Positions 1-9,196 of a stretch of DNA of 64,000 nucleotides are shown here, piece by piece; the first letter of the stretch is position 1; each line of letters starts with the position of its first letter. The position numbers and the translations under genes were made by a program. The notes below the pieces were generated by a model that searched no databases, had not been told where the DNA came from, and saw only the letters and a program-made list of their open reading frames with translations. The DNA comes from Leptospira tipperaryensis (GTDB taxonomy: Bacteria; Spirochaetota; Leptospiria; Leptospirales; Leptospiraceae): assembly GCF_001729245.1 (NCBI RefSeq), contig NZ_CP015217.1, forward strand, positions 1,676,001 through 1,740,000, read 5' to 3'.

Positions 1-198
1 TGTATTTTTCTTTTTAAAGGCATTACAGGATCGCTTCCTAAACACTAAGGACTAAATGGTTTTCGAAAGAACATCGGATTCTTACATTTGTCTTTGACTG
101 AGATCCTAAAAAAGGATCTGGAAGAACACCGAAGATAGAACCGATTTCAAAACAAACCCAGTATAAAAAGAACGTTCCGAAAAACGCTTCGTAAACTT

Positions 199-2220
199 TT
201 ATCGATCGAAAGTATAGGCCGCTCCCGAGTTGACCGCGGCGTCGTCATCGGTCGTTGCGCTTGGCGGCGTGCTCGGAGCAAAAAGATTCGATACTAGGGA
301 ACTGTCTTCTCCATTTGCGCCGACCACGATGCATTCGTTCGAGAGGGCGACGGACGTTCCAAAAGTATCACCAACACCGCTCACAGTTTCCGCGTTAGGC
401 GCTTTGAGATAGGACTGAAGATTCCAACCGGAACCGTTTCTATGAAAGACGTAGGCCGCTCCTGAGTTTAGGGAAGCGTCGTTGTCGGTCGCGGACGTAG
501 GAAAGGCGGAAGGTGAATTTATGATCGATGGAAGTGCGCTGTCTTCTCCAGTTGCGCCGACTACAATGATATCTCCGAGGATCGCGACGCTCGTTCCAAA
601 AACGTCCGAAGCCTCCGCGTTCGGACTTTTAAGGTAGGCCTCCCATGACCAAGTAGATCCGGAACGAACAAAGACGTAAGCCGCACCGGCGCCCGATGCT
701 CCATCGTTGTCACCAGCCGGAGTCAAACTCGGCCCGAGAGAACTGAGGATCGTCGGTTGATTGCTGTCTTCTCCATTCGCTCCTACTACGATTCGATCTC
801 CGGAGATGGAGATGCTCATTCCAAATTGATCATTGACTTCGATATTAGGGGGCTTTAAGTAGGCTTCCCAAGCCCAATTGGAACCACTCTTGCGAAATAC
901 ATAGACGGCGCCGCCTCCTACGGCCAATGCGTCATTGTCTCCACCAGGGGTAAGGTTTGGATCCGGGGCATTGGAAACCGTTGTTTGATTACTCTTTTCT
1001 GATCTGGCTCCAACCGCAATCGTATTAGAATCTTCTGATATAGATACGCTTGAGCCGAAATTATCGTTTGTTTCCGCATTCGGAGCTTTGAGATAGGATT
1101 GAAACGCCCAAGTCGTTCCCGTCCGCGCGTAGACATAGACGGCTCCTGCATCCACCGCATTCGTATTACTCACGAAAGTCGAAGGTGCATTCGTTATAAA
1201 GGTTTGATCGCAGTCTTCAAATACGGCGCTAACGACTACTGTATTTCCGGAGATCGCAACTGAATTTCCAAACTGATTCGTGGAAGCCGCGTTAGGCGCT
1301 TTTAGATAGGCTTCCCAAGCCCAGGTGGTTCCCGTTCTACGAAAAATATACGCGGCTCCAGCGTTGCCCGCGCCGTCCGTATCGCCTGCCGGTGTGAGGC
1401 CTGCGTTAGGCGCATTGATTACCGTATTCAGAGGGCTTTGTTCTCCGATCGCCCCAATCACGATCGTATCTCCGGAAATAGCTACGCTCGTACCGAAACT
1501 ATCCCCGGTTTCCGCATTCGGGGATTTGAGATATGCCTCTAAAACCCAGGAAGTTCCTACCCGACGAAAAACATAAGCGGCCCCGGAATTGATAGTTCCG
1601 TCATTGTCCGTTGCCGAAGTCAAAATGGGCCCCGGAAAGTTCGTGACCGTAGTTTGATTGCTGTCTTCTGTACTCGCGGTGACGACCATCGTATCACCCG
1701 AGATCGCCACCTTTCCAAAATTGTCCCCGCTTCCGGCAATACTTTCCGCGTTCGGAGCTTTGAGATAACCCGCCCAAAAAGAATTCAGAGCTTGGATCGT
1801 GATGTCGATCGTCGTCGTGTTTGATCCGTTTTCGTTCACCGCGGTGATGGTATAAGAAGTAGAACCTTGTGCGGAAGACGGCGTGCCGGTAATTTCTCCG
1901 GTGCTCGCATTCCAACTCAATCCTGTTGGAAGCGCGGGACTAATGGAGAATGTAGTGGGATTGCCCGTGGATGTAGGTTGTATGGCTGTGATAGAAACAT
2001 TCTTCACAAAGACAAGGGAGGAGTTCGTATAACTCAGACTAGGAAGAATCGGTGGAGCTCCTACAGGATTGGACTCCGAGATAGGGGTTCCCAATAAGAC
2101 AAGCGCGTGTGTTGTAGATTCATCGTGAAGACAACCCCAGAAAGCGGAAGTAAGAATCCACACAGCACAAAGCATCGATGGAAAAGATAAGAATGGACCA
2201 TCGCAGACTTTTTCTTTCAT
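199..2220 (-). CDS. FG-GAP seven-repeat beta-propeller lipoprotein
   Basis: Predicted surface or periplasmic lipoprotein of 673 residues. Residues 1-30 form a signal peptide ending in a lipobox-like SAFWGC, and a good GGAG sits about 10 bases before the ATG. Residues about 60-145 look like a putative Ig domain (He_PIG type; motif LPTGLSWNASTGEITGTPS). Seven repeats of roughly 75 residues follow. Each starts W-x-x-x-YLKxPNAE, continues FGxSVAISGDxIVVGAxGEDS, and ends GAAYVFxRxGxxW. Seven copies suit one closed seven-bladed FG-GAP/integrin-alpha-like propeller. The family is seen in Leptospira surface proteins, but ligand and function are unknown. It stands alone on the minus strand. A broken relative lies at 12435-13144. 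Confidence 0.85.
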   Translation of the reverse strand: MKEKVCDGPFLSFPSMLCAVWILTSAFWGCLHDESTTHALVLLGTPISESNPVGAPPILPSLSYTNSSLVFVKNVSITAIQPTSTGNPTTFSISPALPTGLSWNASTGEITGTPSSAQGSTSYTITAVNENGSNTTTIDITIQALNSFWAGYLKAPNAESIAGSGDNFGKVAISGDTMVVTASTEDSNQTTVTNFPGPILTSATDNDGTINSGAAYVFRRVGTSWVLEAYLKSPNAETGDSFGTSVAISGDTIVIGAIGEQSPLNTVINAPNAGLTPAGDTDGAGNAGAAYIFRRTGTTWAWEAYLKAPNAASTNQFGNSVAISGNTVVVSAVFEDCDQTFITNAPSTFVSNTNAVDAGAVYVYARTGTTWAFQSYLKAPNAETNDNFGSSVSISEDSNTIAVGARSEKSNQTTVSNAPDPNLTPGGDNDALAVGGGAVYVFRKSGSNWAWEAYLKPPNIEVNDQFGMSISISGDRIVVGANGEDSNQPTILSSLGPSLTPAGDNDGASGAGAAYVFVRSGSTWSWEAYLKSPNAEASDVFGTSVAILGDIIVVGATGEDSALPSIINSPSAFPTSATDNDASLNSGAAYVFHRNGSGWNLQSYLKAPNAETVSGVGDTFGTSVALSNECIVVGANGEDSSLVSNLFAPSTPPSATTDDDAAVNSGAAYTFDR

Positions 2221-2927
2221 TGGATGACTCCGGTAATTTCAAACGAAAGGACAGCTTTGGAGCCATCTGCTTTTCGTTTCTTACAAGAGAATACTGGAAA
2301 AAACATATAAATACGCCCTCAGTTATAATCTGTGAATACCTGGATTATAACCTTCCAAAAGAGTCGCAGGATTCCCTGATTTCAGTTCCTCTTCGAGTTA
2401 AGAATTCTGAAAATAAAATGTTTGTTCGATGAAAAGGGGAAGAAGTCGGAAGCCGGAGAAGAAAAAAATTAACAGTAAGGAATGAGCTGGCTCAACGAAA
2501 GAGAAACAAAAAGAAGGAAGGCGATCGGAAAACGATCTGCTATATACAAAAAATATAATACAGTTCCGTAGGCGATTGCGACAAGATTGAATAGGATGAA
2601 AAGAAGGATCATTTTAAATTTTTTCAATGTATTTAGCACTCAAGGACAATAGACGGATAAAACCTGAATTCTTTACAGTAAATTTTTTCCCTCGTCTATG
2701 ACAAATGAGGATTTATTTTTGATGAGATCCCTTCTGTGAGTGGGCTTGTATTCTTTGGAATTTTTGTTTCAAATTCGGATTAGAACGGTTTCGAATTTGA
2801 GTCAGAGCGTTCCGATACCAAATAACTTTTACATTCTGTCCGATTTTTTGGAATCCACGTTGTTTTCCTTTTGTAATTTTTTTTCGAATTCTTAACTTTC
2901 TATAAAACTGAAATTGGAATCCAGGGT
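2221..2927. other. Intergenic stretch without a supported gene
   Basis: This 700-bp stretch separates the FG-GAP lipoprotein from the DUF3147-like gene. Short open frames here lack ribosome sites and family resemblance, and 2713-3087 is an antisense-frame shadow overlapping the next gene. The promoter of the FG-GAP gene should lie near 2230-2300. I see no RNA gene. Confidence 0.5.
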
Positions 2928-3278
2928 TTAGAGTAGGTCGATCCCGAATCTTTTCAGAAGTAAAGCAAAGCCAAAGTAAAGAAGAAGCGTCGAGACTACG
3001 GAAGTTCCGAGCGCGGGCCAGAATCCGATGGATTGGTGGATTCGGGGAAAGAAAAAAAACATCGGAAGGCTCGGGATTACATACCAAAACGTATAGTAGG
3101 CGTGATTTTCGATCTTAGAGGAATCGGCTTGTTCCACTCTTAGCCAAATCAGAGTTAAGATCGTAATCAACGGAAGGGACCCGATAAACGCGGCCAGCTT
3201 ATCGTTTTTCTTTGCGACTTCGGAAATGGTTACGATCAATAACGAGGTCAGGGCGTATTTGAAAACTAAATAGAGCAT
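2928..3278 (-). CDS. DUF3147-like small integral membrane protein
   Basis: A hydrophobic protein of about 116 residues if it starts at the internal methionine (MLYLVFKYALTSLL). An upstream in-frame start at 3314 would add 12 polar residues. Four hydrophobic segments are visible: LVFKYALTSLLIVTI, LAAFIGSLPLITILTLIWL, a segment around YYTFWYVIPSLPMFFFF, and SVVSTLLLYFGFALLL. The pattern (KNDKLAAFIGSLPLITIL) resembles the DUF3147 family of inner-membrane proteins of unknown function. It is a single gene, divergent from the ABC export operon, with about 240 bp between their starts. Confidence 0.7.
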   Translation of the reverse strand: MLYLVFKYALTSLLIVTISEVAKKNDKLAAFIGSLPLITILTLIWLRVEQADSSKIENHAYYTFWYVIPSLPMFFFFPRIHQSIGFWPALGTSVVSTLLLYFGFALLLKRFGIDLL

Positions 3279-3519
3279 TCCTTTTTCCTTGGGGTTACTT
3301 TGGATAGAATTCAAAAATCAAAGATTTCAGCAATTCGTAATATTCTCCAGCTAAAGACGTAAAACCGCGTAAAATATAAGAACACGTTTGTTACCGGTTC
3401 CATGACAAATGTCAGCATTCTATTTTGAAATAACGGATTGTTTTCGTATCCCGTTTATCCTTTGTGGAATACAACGTTTGGTTTTTCTTTTATTTTGAAA
3501 AGGTGTGTGACTCTTTGAA

Positions 3520-4329
3520 ATGAACAAAGCATTGGTTTTTATAAAATTTATTTGGACCTCCCGTTTGGGAAGGTTCGCTTCCATCGGAGCTCTGATCGCT
3601 ATTCTTCTATTTGGCTCTTATCTTGTGATTCGAGAAAAAAGAACCGAAATTTCGCCAAAAGTCGGATCCATCGTAGAACTCGTATATTCTCTTGGGACAG
3701 TCAAATCGGATCGAGTCTATCATCTCAAACTTGGAGTGACTTCTTCGATTCGAAAGATCTTTGTAAAAGAAGGCGAGGTGGTTCGAGAGGGACAGGAACT
3801 TTTGATCTCCGATTCCGGAAGTAATTTCCGCGCTCCATTTTCAGGAACGATTACTTCTCTTCCTTTTCAAGAGGGAGAGGTTGTAATGCCGGGCGCTCCT
3901 GTACTTACGATGATGGATTTAAAGAAGACTTATATTCTTTTGTCTTTGGATCAGGATTCGGTTTTAAGAATTCGTCCGGGTCAAAGAGCCGAGTTGAGTT
4001 TTGAAACCATTCGAGGAAATAAGGTTTTAGGTAAGGTCAACAAGGTCTATCCTTCCGACGGTCAATTTTATGTAAGAGTAGACGTTGACTCTATGCCCGA
4101 GGGGACGCTTCCCGAAATGACTGCCGACGTCGCCGTGGAAGTTGCAAGAAAAGAAAACGCACTTTTAATTCCGGTCAAAGCCGTTGAAAAGGGAAAGATA
4201 CGCGTTAGACGAAACGGTAAGATTCTTAATTTGGACGCAAAGGTCGGAGCCGTCGACGGAGAATGGTGTGAAGTCCTGGATAACGTAGTTTTAGAAACGG
4301 ACACCGTCTATTTGGACGGACAACGGTAG
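3520..4329 (+). CDS. Membrane fusion protein (MacA/HlyD-like) of an ABC exporter
   Basis: Periplasmic adaptor subunit, 269 residues. One N-terminal membrane anchor lies at about residues 17-36. Next come a biotinyl-lipoyl-like segment (SSIRKIFVKEGEVVREGQELLISD, then the second half FSGTITSLPFQEGEVVMPGAPVLTM) and a beta-barrel domain (RPGQRAELSFETIRGNKVLGKV). It is short for the HlyD/RND-adaptor family and appears to lack the long coiled-coil hairpin. It is first in an operon with the permease (9-bp gap) and the ATPase. Together they resemble the three-component MacA/MacB or Lol-type exporters with the ATPase encoded separately. The substrate is unknown. Confidence 0.85.
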   Translation: MNKALVFIKFIWTSRLGRFASIGALIAILLFGSYLVIREKRTEISPKVGSIVELVYSLGTVKSDRVYHLKLGVTSSIRKIFVKEGEVVREGQELLISDSGSNFRAPFSGTITSLPFQEGEVVMPGAPVLTMMDLKKTYILLSLDQDSVLRIRPGQRAELSFETIRGNKVLGKVNKVYPSDGQFYVRVDVDSMPEGTLPEMTADVAVEVARKENALLIPVKAVEKGKIRVRRNGKILNLDAKVGAVDGEWCEVLDNVVLETDTVYLDGQR

Positions 4330-4338
4330 TTTAAGAAT

Positions 4339-5589
4339 ATGTTCTTTTTAGCAATCAGACAACTGATCAGTAGACCACAACAAACGTTCCTAACGTTTTT
4401 GGGGATTCTTCTGGGAACCGCCGGTTACGTGGTTTTTTCCGGGATGATGCTCGGATTTCAAGAATACATAACGGATCAACTCGTCAACAACGACGCACAG
4501 ATTCGTATTTCTCCTCGAGACGAAGTTTTGAAAGAAGAAAGTTTCAAAGGTGTTTTCTTTAACGGAGACTACGTCCGTTGGATCAAACCTCCTTCCGGTA
4601 AAACGGATTCCACTCAACTGACAAACGTTAAGGGTTGGTTTTTGAAATTGGATCAAGACGAAAGAGTGGAAGCTTACGCTCCACAACTCAATCGCCAGTT
4701 GATTTTCAAATTCGGAAAACAAACCCTACCGGGAAAGTTGCAAGGGATCGACCCGGTGCGGCAGATGCGGGTGACGACGATCGGAAAGTATGTGGAAAAA
4801 GGAAATCTTAGAGACCTTGATCGAGGCGGAGACATCATCTTTGCCGGTGCCGGACTCTTAGAACGTCTCGGGGCGGAAGCCGGAGATATCGTACAAGTCG
4901 TTTCGCCTAACGGAACGATATCGAACGTAAAAGTCGGCGGGATCGTAAGAGTAGGGAACCGAATGATCGACGAGGTTTCCGTCTACGCCTCTCTTCGGAC
5001 GGTCCAAAGAATCACACAGGCAAACGGAATCGTTTCCGAAATCGCGGTTCGATTGAAGGACGTTTCTAAGGCGGCCGACGTCGCGACGGAATGGTCCTTT
5101 TTTACGAGGGACAAGGTTCAGAGCTGGGATCAAGCGTATGAGAGCATTCTATCCGTATTCAAAACTCAGAATATAGTTCGAGATACTACCACGTTTACGA
5201 TTATTCTGGTCGTAGCCTTCGGAATCTATAACGTATTGAACATGGTTGTGAATCATAAAAAGAAAGAGATCGCAATCCTTCGATCGGTAGGCTTTGACGA
5301 AGGGGATACGATTCGATTGTTTATCATACAAGGACTTCTTTTGGGTTTGATCGGCGCCGTTTTCGGATTGATCCTCGGCGCTCTGGCCTGTTATTCCCTG
5401 GACGGTTATCCTTTGGGCGGCGCGAATACGAAAGGTCCGATGATCAACGTGATGAAAATTTCCTGGAACTATTGGATCTATATAAATGCCTTTCTCCTTT
5501 CCGTAGTAACGAGCGGAATCGCGGCTTACATTCCGGCTCGTTCCGCTTCCAAGTTGTCCCCGGTTGAAATCATTCGAGGTAGCACATGA
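4339..5589 (+). CDS. ABC transporter permease (FtsX/MacB/LolC type)
   Basis: Inner-membrane permease of 416 residues with the MacB architecture. TM1 is near residues 13-35, followed by a large periplasmic domain (about 40-270, MacB_PCD type). Three C-terminal membrane helices form the FtsX domain (TTFTIILVVAFGIYNVLNMVV, LFIIQGLLLGLIGAVFGLILG, YWIYINAFLLSVVTSGIAAYIPA). The ending PARSASKLSPVEIIRG is the classic FtsX-family C-terminus. Its TGA stop overlaps the ATG of the ATPase gene (ATGA at 5586-5589), which indicates translational coupling. Confidence 0.9.
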   Translation: MFFLAIRQLISRPQQTFLTFLGILLGTAGYVVFSGMMLGFQEYITDQLVNNDAQIRISPRDEVLKEESFKGVFFNGDYVRWIKPPSGKTDSTQLTNVKGWFLKLDQDERVEAYAPQLNRQLIFKFGKQTLPGKLQGIDPVRQMRVTTIGKYVEKGNLRDLDRGGDIIFAGAGLLERLGAEAGDIVQVVSPNGTISNVKVGGIVRVGNRMIDEVSVYASLRTVQRITQANGIVSEIAVRLKDVSKAADVATEWSFFTRDKVQSWDQAYESILSVFKTQNIVRDTTTFTIILVVAFGIYNVLNMVVNHKKKEIAILRSVGFDEGDTIRLFIIQGLLLGLIGAVFGLILGALACYSLDGYPLGGANTKGPMINVMKISWNYWIYINAFLLSVVTSGIAAYIPARSASKLSPVEIIRGST

Positions 5590-6341
5590 ACCAAAATAAA
5601 CTTCGAGACGATCGGAAGAAAGAAACGATGAATCAAGAAGAATCTTATGCGTTGGCCTGCGAGTCTCTGATCAAATCTTTTGGAGAACCGCCGACCCAGG
5701 TAGTTCGAGGCGTTACGTTTCAATTAAAAAAAGGAGAATTTGTTTCTCTGACGGGAAGATCCGGTTCCGGCAAATCGACACTTTTGTATATGCTGAGCGG
5801 TCTGGATCGCCCGAGTTCCGGAAGGGTTTTTTTAGACGGAAAAGATCTTTTTGAACTGCAGAGCAAAGAGGCTCACAGTTTTCGAAATCAACACATCGGT
5901 TTTGTTTTTCAATTTCATTACCTTCTTCCCGAACTCACTGCGATGGAGAATATTCTTATGCCGGCGAGAAAGACCGGCGTGGAAGGGATCAAAAAAGAAT
6001 ATGCAAGAAATCTGTTAAATCAATTCGATTTGGAACACTGCAAGGATAAGTATCCTTCTCAGATGTCGGGTGGGGAACAACAAAGAGCCGCAATCGCGAG
6101 GGCTCTTATCATGAATCCCACATTTATCTTTGCCGACGAACCGACCGGAAACCTGGACACGGCTAACGGCGATAAGGCGATGGAATTTCTAAAACAAACC
6201 AATGCGGAGAATGGGACTACGATTCTTTACGTAACTCACGACCCGGATTACGCGGCGTTTGCGGACCGTAGAATTCACATGGTGGATGGAAGTATTGAAA
6301 CCGATCGTTCTCAAAGTCACAAACGAGAGAAAAGTTTATAA
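5586..6341 (+). CDS. ABC transporter ATP-binding protein (LolD/MacB type)
   Basis: Cytoplasmic ATPase of 251 residues that would energise the adaptor/permease pair upstream. Visible motifs are Walker A GRSGSGKST, a Q-loop near IGFVFQFHYLLPELTA, the signature MSGGEQQRAAIARAL, Walker B FIFADEPTG, and an H-loop in YVTHDPDYA. This is the MacB/LolD subfamily pattern. The start at 5586 overlaps the permease stop. An internal ATG at 5628 (MNQEESYAL) is an alternative start. The C-terminus is a polar tail of about 15 residues. Confidence 0.92.
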   Translation: MNQNKLRDDRKKETMNQEESYALACESLIKSFGEPPTQVVRGVTFQLKKGEFVSLTGRSGSGKSTLLYMLSGLDRPSSGRVFLDGKDLFELQSKEAHSFRNQHIGFVFQFHYLLPELTAMENILMPARKTGVEGIKKEYARNLLNQFDLEHCKDKYPSQMSGGEQQRAAIARALIMNPTFIFADEPTGNLDTANGDKAMEFLKQTNAENGTTILYVTHDPDYAAFADRRIHMVDGSIETDRSQSHKREKSL

Positions 6342-6383
6342 GAAAATTGAAAACGATCTTTTGATCCGGGGATGATCGCGAGG

Positions 6384-6761
6384 TTAGAGTCGGATATGGC
6401 GCTTTTCGTAGTATTTTTTGGCCGCCTCAATGATTTCGGGATCGGTACTTTGATCCAAAACAATTTCAGCGAGAACCATCTTGGCGATCGGAGGATGGTG
6501 TTTTTCCAAATAGGTTAGAAAATGAGTCTTTGCCAGTCCCGGACCGGAAATCAACAGATCCTCTTCAGGGGAAAGACTCGCAGCCACGTCCTCGAAAAAA
6601 TGTTTGAGATCCTCGTTCTGAATCAGATTGAAACGATCGGGATGATGATCGTGGTGTTCCGGTTTTCCTTTGTGGTGAATGATCTGTGCGTCCACCGTGT
6701 CCTTACTCAAGACAAACTTTTTCGCTACCGACTGATCAATCCAGAGAATACAATGAGGCAT
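6384..6761 (-). CDS. Bacterial eRF1-like (baeRF) small protein, 'translational machinery protein'
   Basis: 125 residues resembling the short bacterial proteins annotated as translational machinery protein, related to domain 3 of archaeal/eukaryotic release factor eRF1. Matching signals are the N-terminal WIDQSVAKKF strand, a His-rich linker (HHKGKPEHHDHH, about residues 29-40), and the core LLISGPGLAKTHFLTYLEKHHP, followed by DQSTDPEIIEAAKKYY. In related proteins this domain is thought to bind ribosomes or stress-associated partners. No partner is encoded nearby. It is convergent with the ABC operon and stands alone. Confidence 0.75.
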   Translation of the reverse strand: MPHCILWIDQSVAKKFVLSKDTVDAQIIHHKGKPEHHDHHPDRFNLIQNEDLKHFFEDVAASLSPEEDLLISGPGLAKTHFLTYLEKHHPPIAKMVLAEIVLDQSTDPEIIEAAKKYYEKRHIRL

Positions 6762-7321
6762 GTTGTTTCCTTATCCTTTTTGTAGCCATGGGCGCTTTGG
6801 GATATCCTCTATTTAAAGGTAAGAATCGGGTATTTTCAAGTTCTATTCGCTTCGTTTTAAAAAATACGGCTAAATGTGAAGTTACTTAAGGAGTCCGCTT
6901 GATTTGCCTCCTACTTATGTTTTCGACTTACAAAGAAAACCGTTCTTGTTTCCCGAGTGTTGATCTCTATTCTTTCCTGATTCACATGATAATGAGAATC
7001 AAATGGCTACGATTAAACGAGAAACCTTGTATAAAGTTTCAATTCGGATCCAAACGATAGAAATTCAATAGATTAGAATATACTAAAACGCTGTAAAAGG
7101 ATCTTTGTACTTGATTCTTGTTAAAAAAAGTCGCTTTAAAAGAGTTTACGTAAATAATCATTGCAATTGTGCATAAAGACCCGTTGTAATAGTATACATA
7201 AAGGATGTTTCATCTTCTCGAATCTTTAGATACCTTCGCGCTTTCGTTTCAATTGTTTCCGTTATAAGTGTTGGCTTTCAATAAAATTAGGATGGGCGTC
7301 GTAAGGAAAGAATACAAGCTT
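6762..7321. other. AT-rich intergenic region
   Basis: About 560 bp between the baeRF-like gene and the signalling gene that starts near 7322. Small open frames (for example 6686-6889) lack support. The region should hold divergent promoters, but I cannot assign exact -10/-35 boxes with confidence. Confidence 0.45.
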
Positions 7322-8746
7322 ATGAATGCAGACGAGCAAAAAACGATCCTACTTGTAGAAGACGAGCCTATCATCGGAATGACCGAATCAATACAGCTGA
7401 AGAATCACGGTTACAACGTGATCAATGTCATGAATGGCCCCAAGGCCATCGAATCTCTAAACGATAAAAAGAATATCATTGATATCGTACTCATGGATAT
7501 CGATCTCGGCCACGGTGTTGACGGCACTGCGGTTGCTAAAGAAATTTTAAAAGACCATGACATTCCTCTGTTATTTCTTTCCAGTCACATGGAACCTGAG
7601 ATCATTAAAAAGACGGAGAAGATCACTTCCTACGGATATGTGGTTAAAAATTCGGATGTAACGATCTTAGACGCATCGATCAAAATGGCGTTTCGATTAC
7701 ACGATTCTTATCAGGATGTAAGGGTCCAAAGGGGAGCCGTTGAATCCAAGAGGAAGGAATTGGAGCTTCTGGAAAAGCGCTATCGTCGTCTGTTTGAGAC
7801 GGCCAAGGACGGAATTCTAATTTTAGACGCGAGCTCCGGACGAATCGTAGACGTAAATCCTTTCTTAATCGATATGCTCGGTTATTCCAAAGAGCAATTT
7901 TTAGAAAAGAATATCTGGGATATCAACGCATTCAAACGTATCGAGTATTCAAAACAACTCTTCAAAGAACTCCAAGAAACAGGATACGTCCGTTATACCG
8001 ATCTACCTTTGGAAACGATTCAAGGCGATTTGATCCACGTTGAGTTTGTCTGTAACGTCTATTTGGTCGACGAAGAAAAAGTGATTCAGTGTAATATTCG
8101 AGATATAACCGATCGAAATCGATATGAAAGAGTTCTTACAAACAATATTGAAGAGAAGGAAGCGATGCTGAAAGAGCTCCAGCATCGGACGAAAAACAGT
8201 TTTCAGATGATCACGAGTCTGATCCATCTGAGAGTGCATTCCGCCGATTCTAAAGAGACCAAGGCTGCTCTGGAAGAATTATCTCTTCGAGTGCAGTCAA
8301 TCTAGGACCTTTATTCCTTGTTATACGAAACCGATTCTTTTAATTTTGTTCAAATCAAAGAATACTGCAATCGTGTGATCGAGTCTATGCTTCAATTATC
8401 CGATTCCGTTATCATCCATAAAAACATCGAAGAATTCACGATGACGGCGAAGGATGCCGCGACGATCGGAATGATTCTTATCGAACTCGTATCCAACGCC
8501 ATCAAATACGCGTTTCCGGATCAAAAGAAAGGAAACGTATCGGTCGAATTGAAAAAAGAAAATTCTAAGATGATTTTGATCGTGAAGGACGACGGAGTTG
8601 GGTTTCACAAAGAATCGGATGTGATGACCGCAAAGACGCTCGGCTTAAAACTGGTAAATCTTATGGTCAGTCAACTCAACGGTCAAATTGAATTCGATAC
8701 TTCCGATGGAACTCAAGTAACGATCGAGTTTCCGGAAATAAATTGA
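7322..8746 (+). pseudogene. Response regulator-PAS-HisKA_2 histidine kinase interrupted by one in-frame TAG
   Basis: A hybrid sensor of about 473 residues. A receiver domain (LLVEDEPIIG, MDIDLG phospho-acceptor Asp, LSSH, final Lys in YVVKNS) is followed by a PAS domain (RYRRLFETAKDGILILDASSGRIVDVNP). Next is a HisKA_2 dimerisation domain whose H-box is ELQHRTKNSFQMITSL, then a HATPase_c domain (N-box ELVSNAIKYAFP, G-box DDGVGF, GLKLV). A TAG at 8303-8305 falls inside HisKA_2 just after LRVQSI. The frame continues unchanged as DLYSLLYETDSFNFVQ, so this is a nonsense codon and not a frameshift. I chose the ATG at 7322 (MNADEQKT); an upstream GTG at 7268 is possible. The ATPase half could start separately at the TTG at 8318. 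It may be dead, split, or read through. Confidence 0.85.
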
Positions 8747-9196
8747 TTCTTGATTATAAGTGCCTACGTTTTTGGAATGAGGACACAAAGAAGCAGAGTT
8801 GATCTCCGTTTTTACGTTTAATTCTAAGATTCATTTATTGTGATCGACAACGTCGATTTTCTGCGGCAAAATTTAGACGCAACCATTTGCAAAACGCTTT
8901 TTTTCCGATTTGCGTTTTCATCGGAAGTCATCTCTGATATTTTTTCCTGAGTGATTCCAAGCCCGCTTTGAATCACAGATGTCCTAGCATCCAGCGCTTG
9001 CTTCAGCCAAATCCTATCTTAAGATCGAGCTTTTGTTTTTGGATTGGTCTTGAAATCGAGAAGTAATCGTATATTAAAATTTCATAAAATAATAAACGGA
9101 AGAATTATTTAGTCTTTAAGAATTCGAATTTCTCATCTCCGTTCAAGATCCTTTGTTTTCGAATCAGAACATTCGTTGTCAAAAGGAGACGCGCGT
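8747..9196. other. Intergenic region upstream of the glycosyltransferase
   Basis: About 450 bp with no supported gene. The clear ribosome-binding site AAAAGGAG lies at 9181-9188, nine bases before the glycosyltransferase ATG at 9197. No other structure was recognised. Confidence 0.45.

Noticed and set aside
199..2220. Repeats here as a CRISPR or tandem DNA array
   Set aside because: Repetition is at the protein level with about 225-bp units and diverged DNA; no short identical spaced repeats.
2713..3087. 124-codon minus-strand frame
   Set aside because: It overlaps the DUF3147-like gene in another frame, lacks hydrophobic or domain patterns and has no ribosome site; treated as a shadow.
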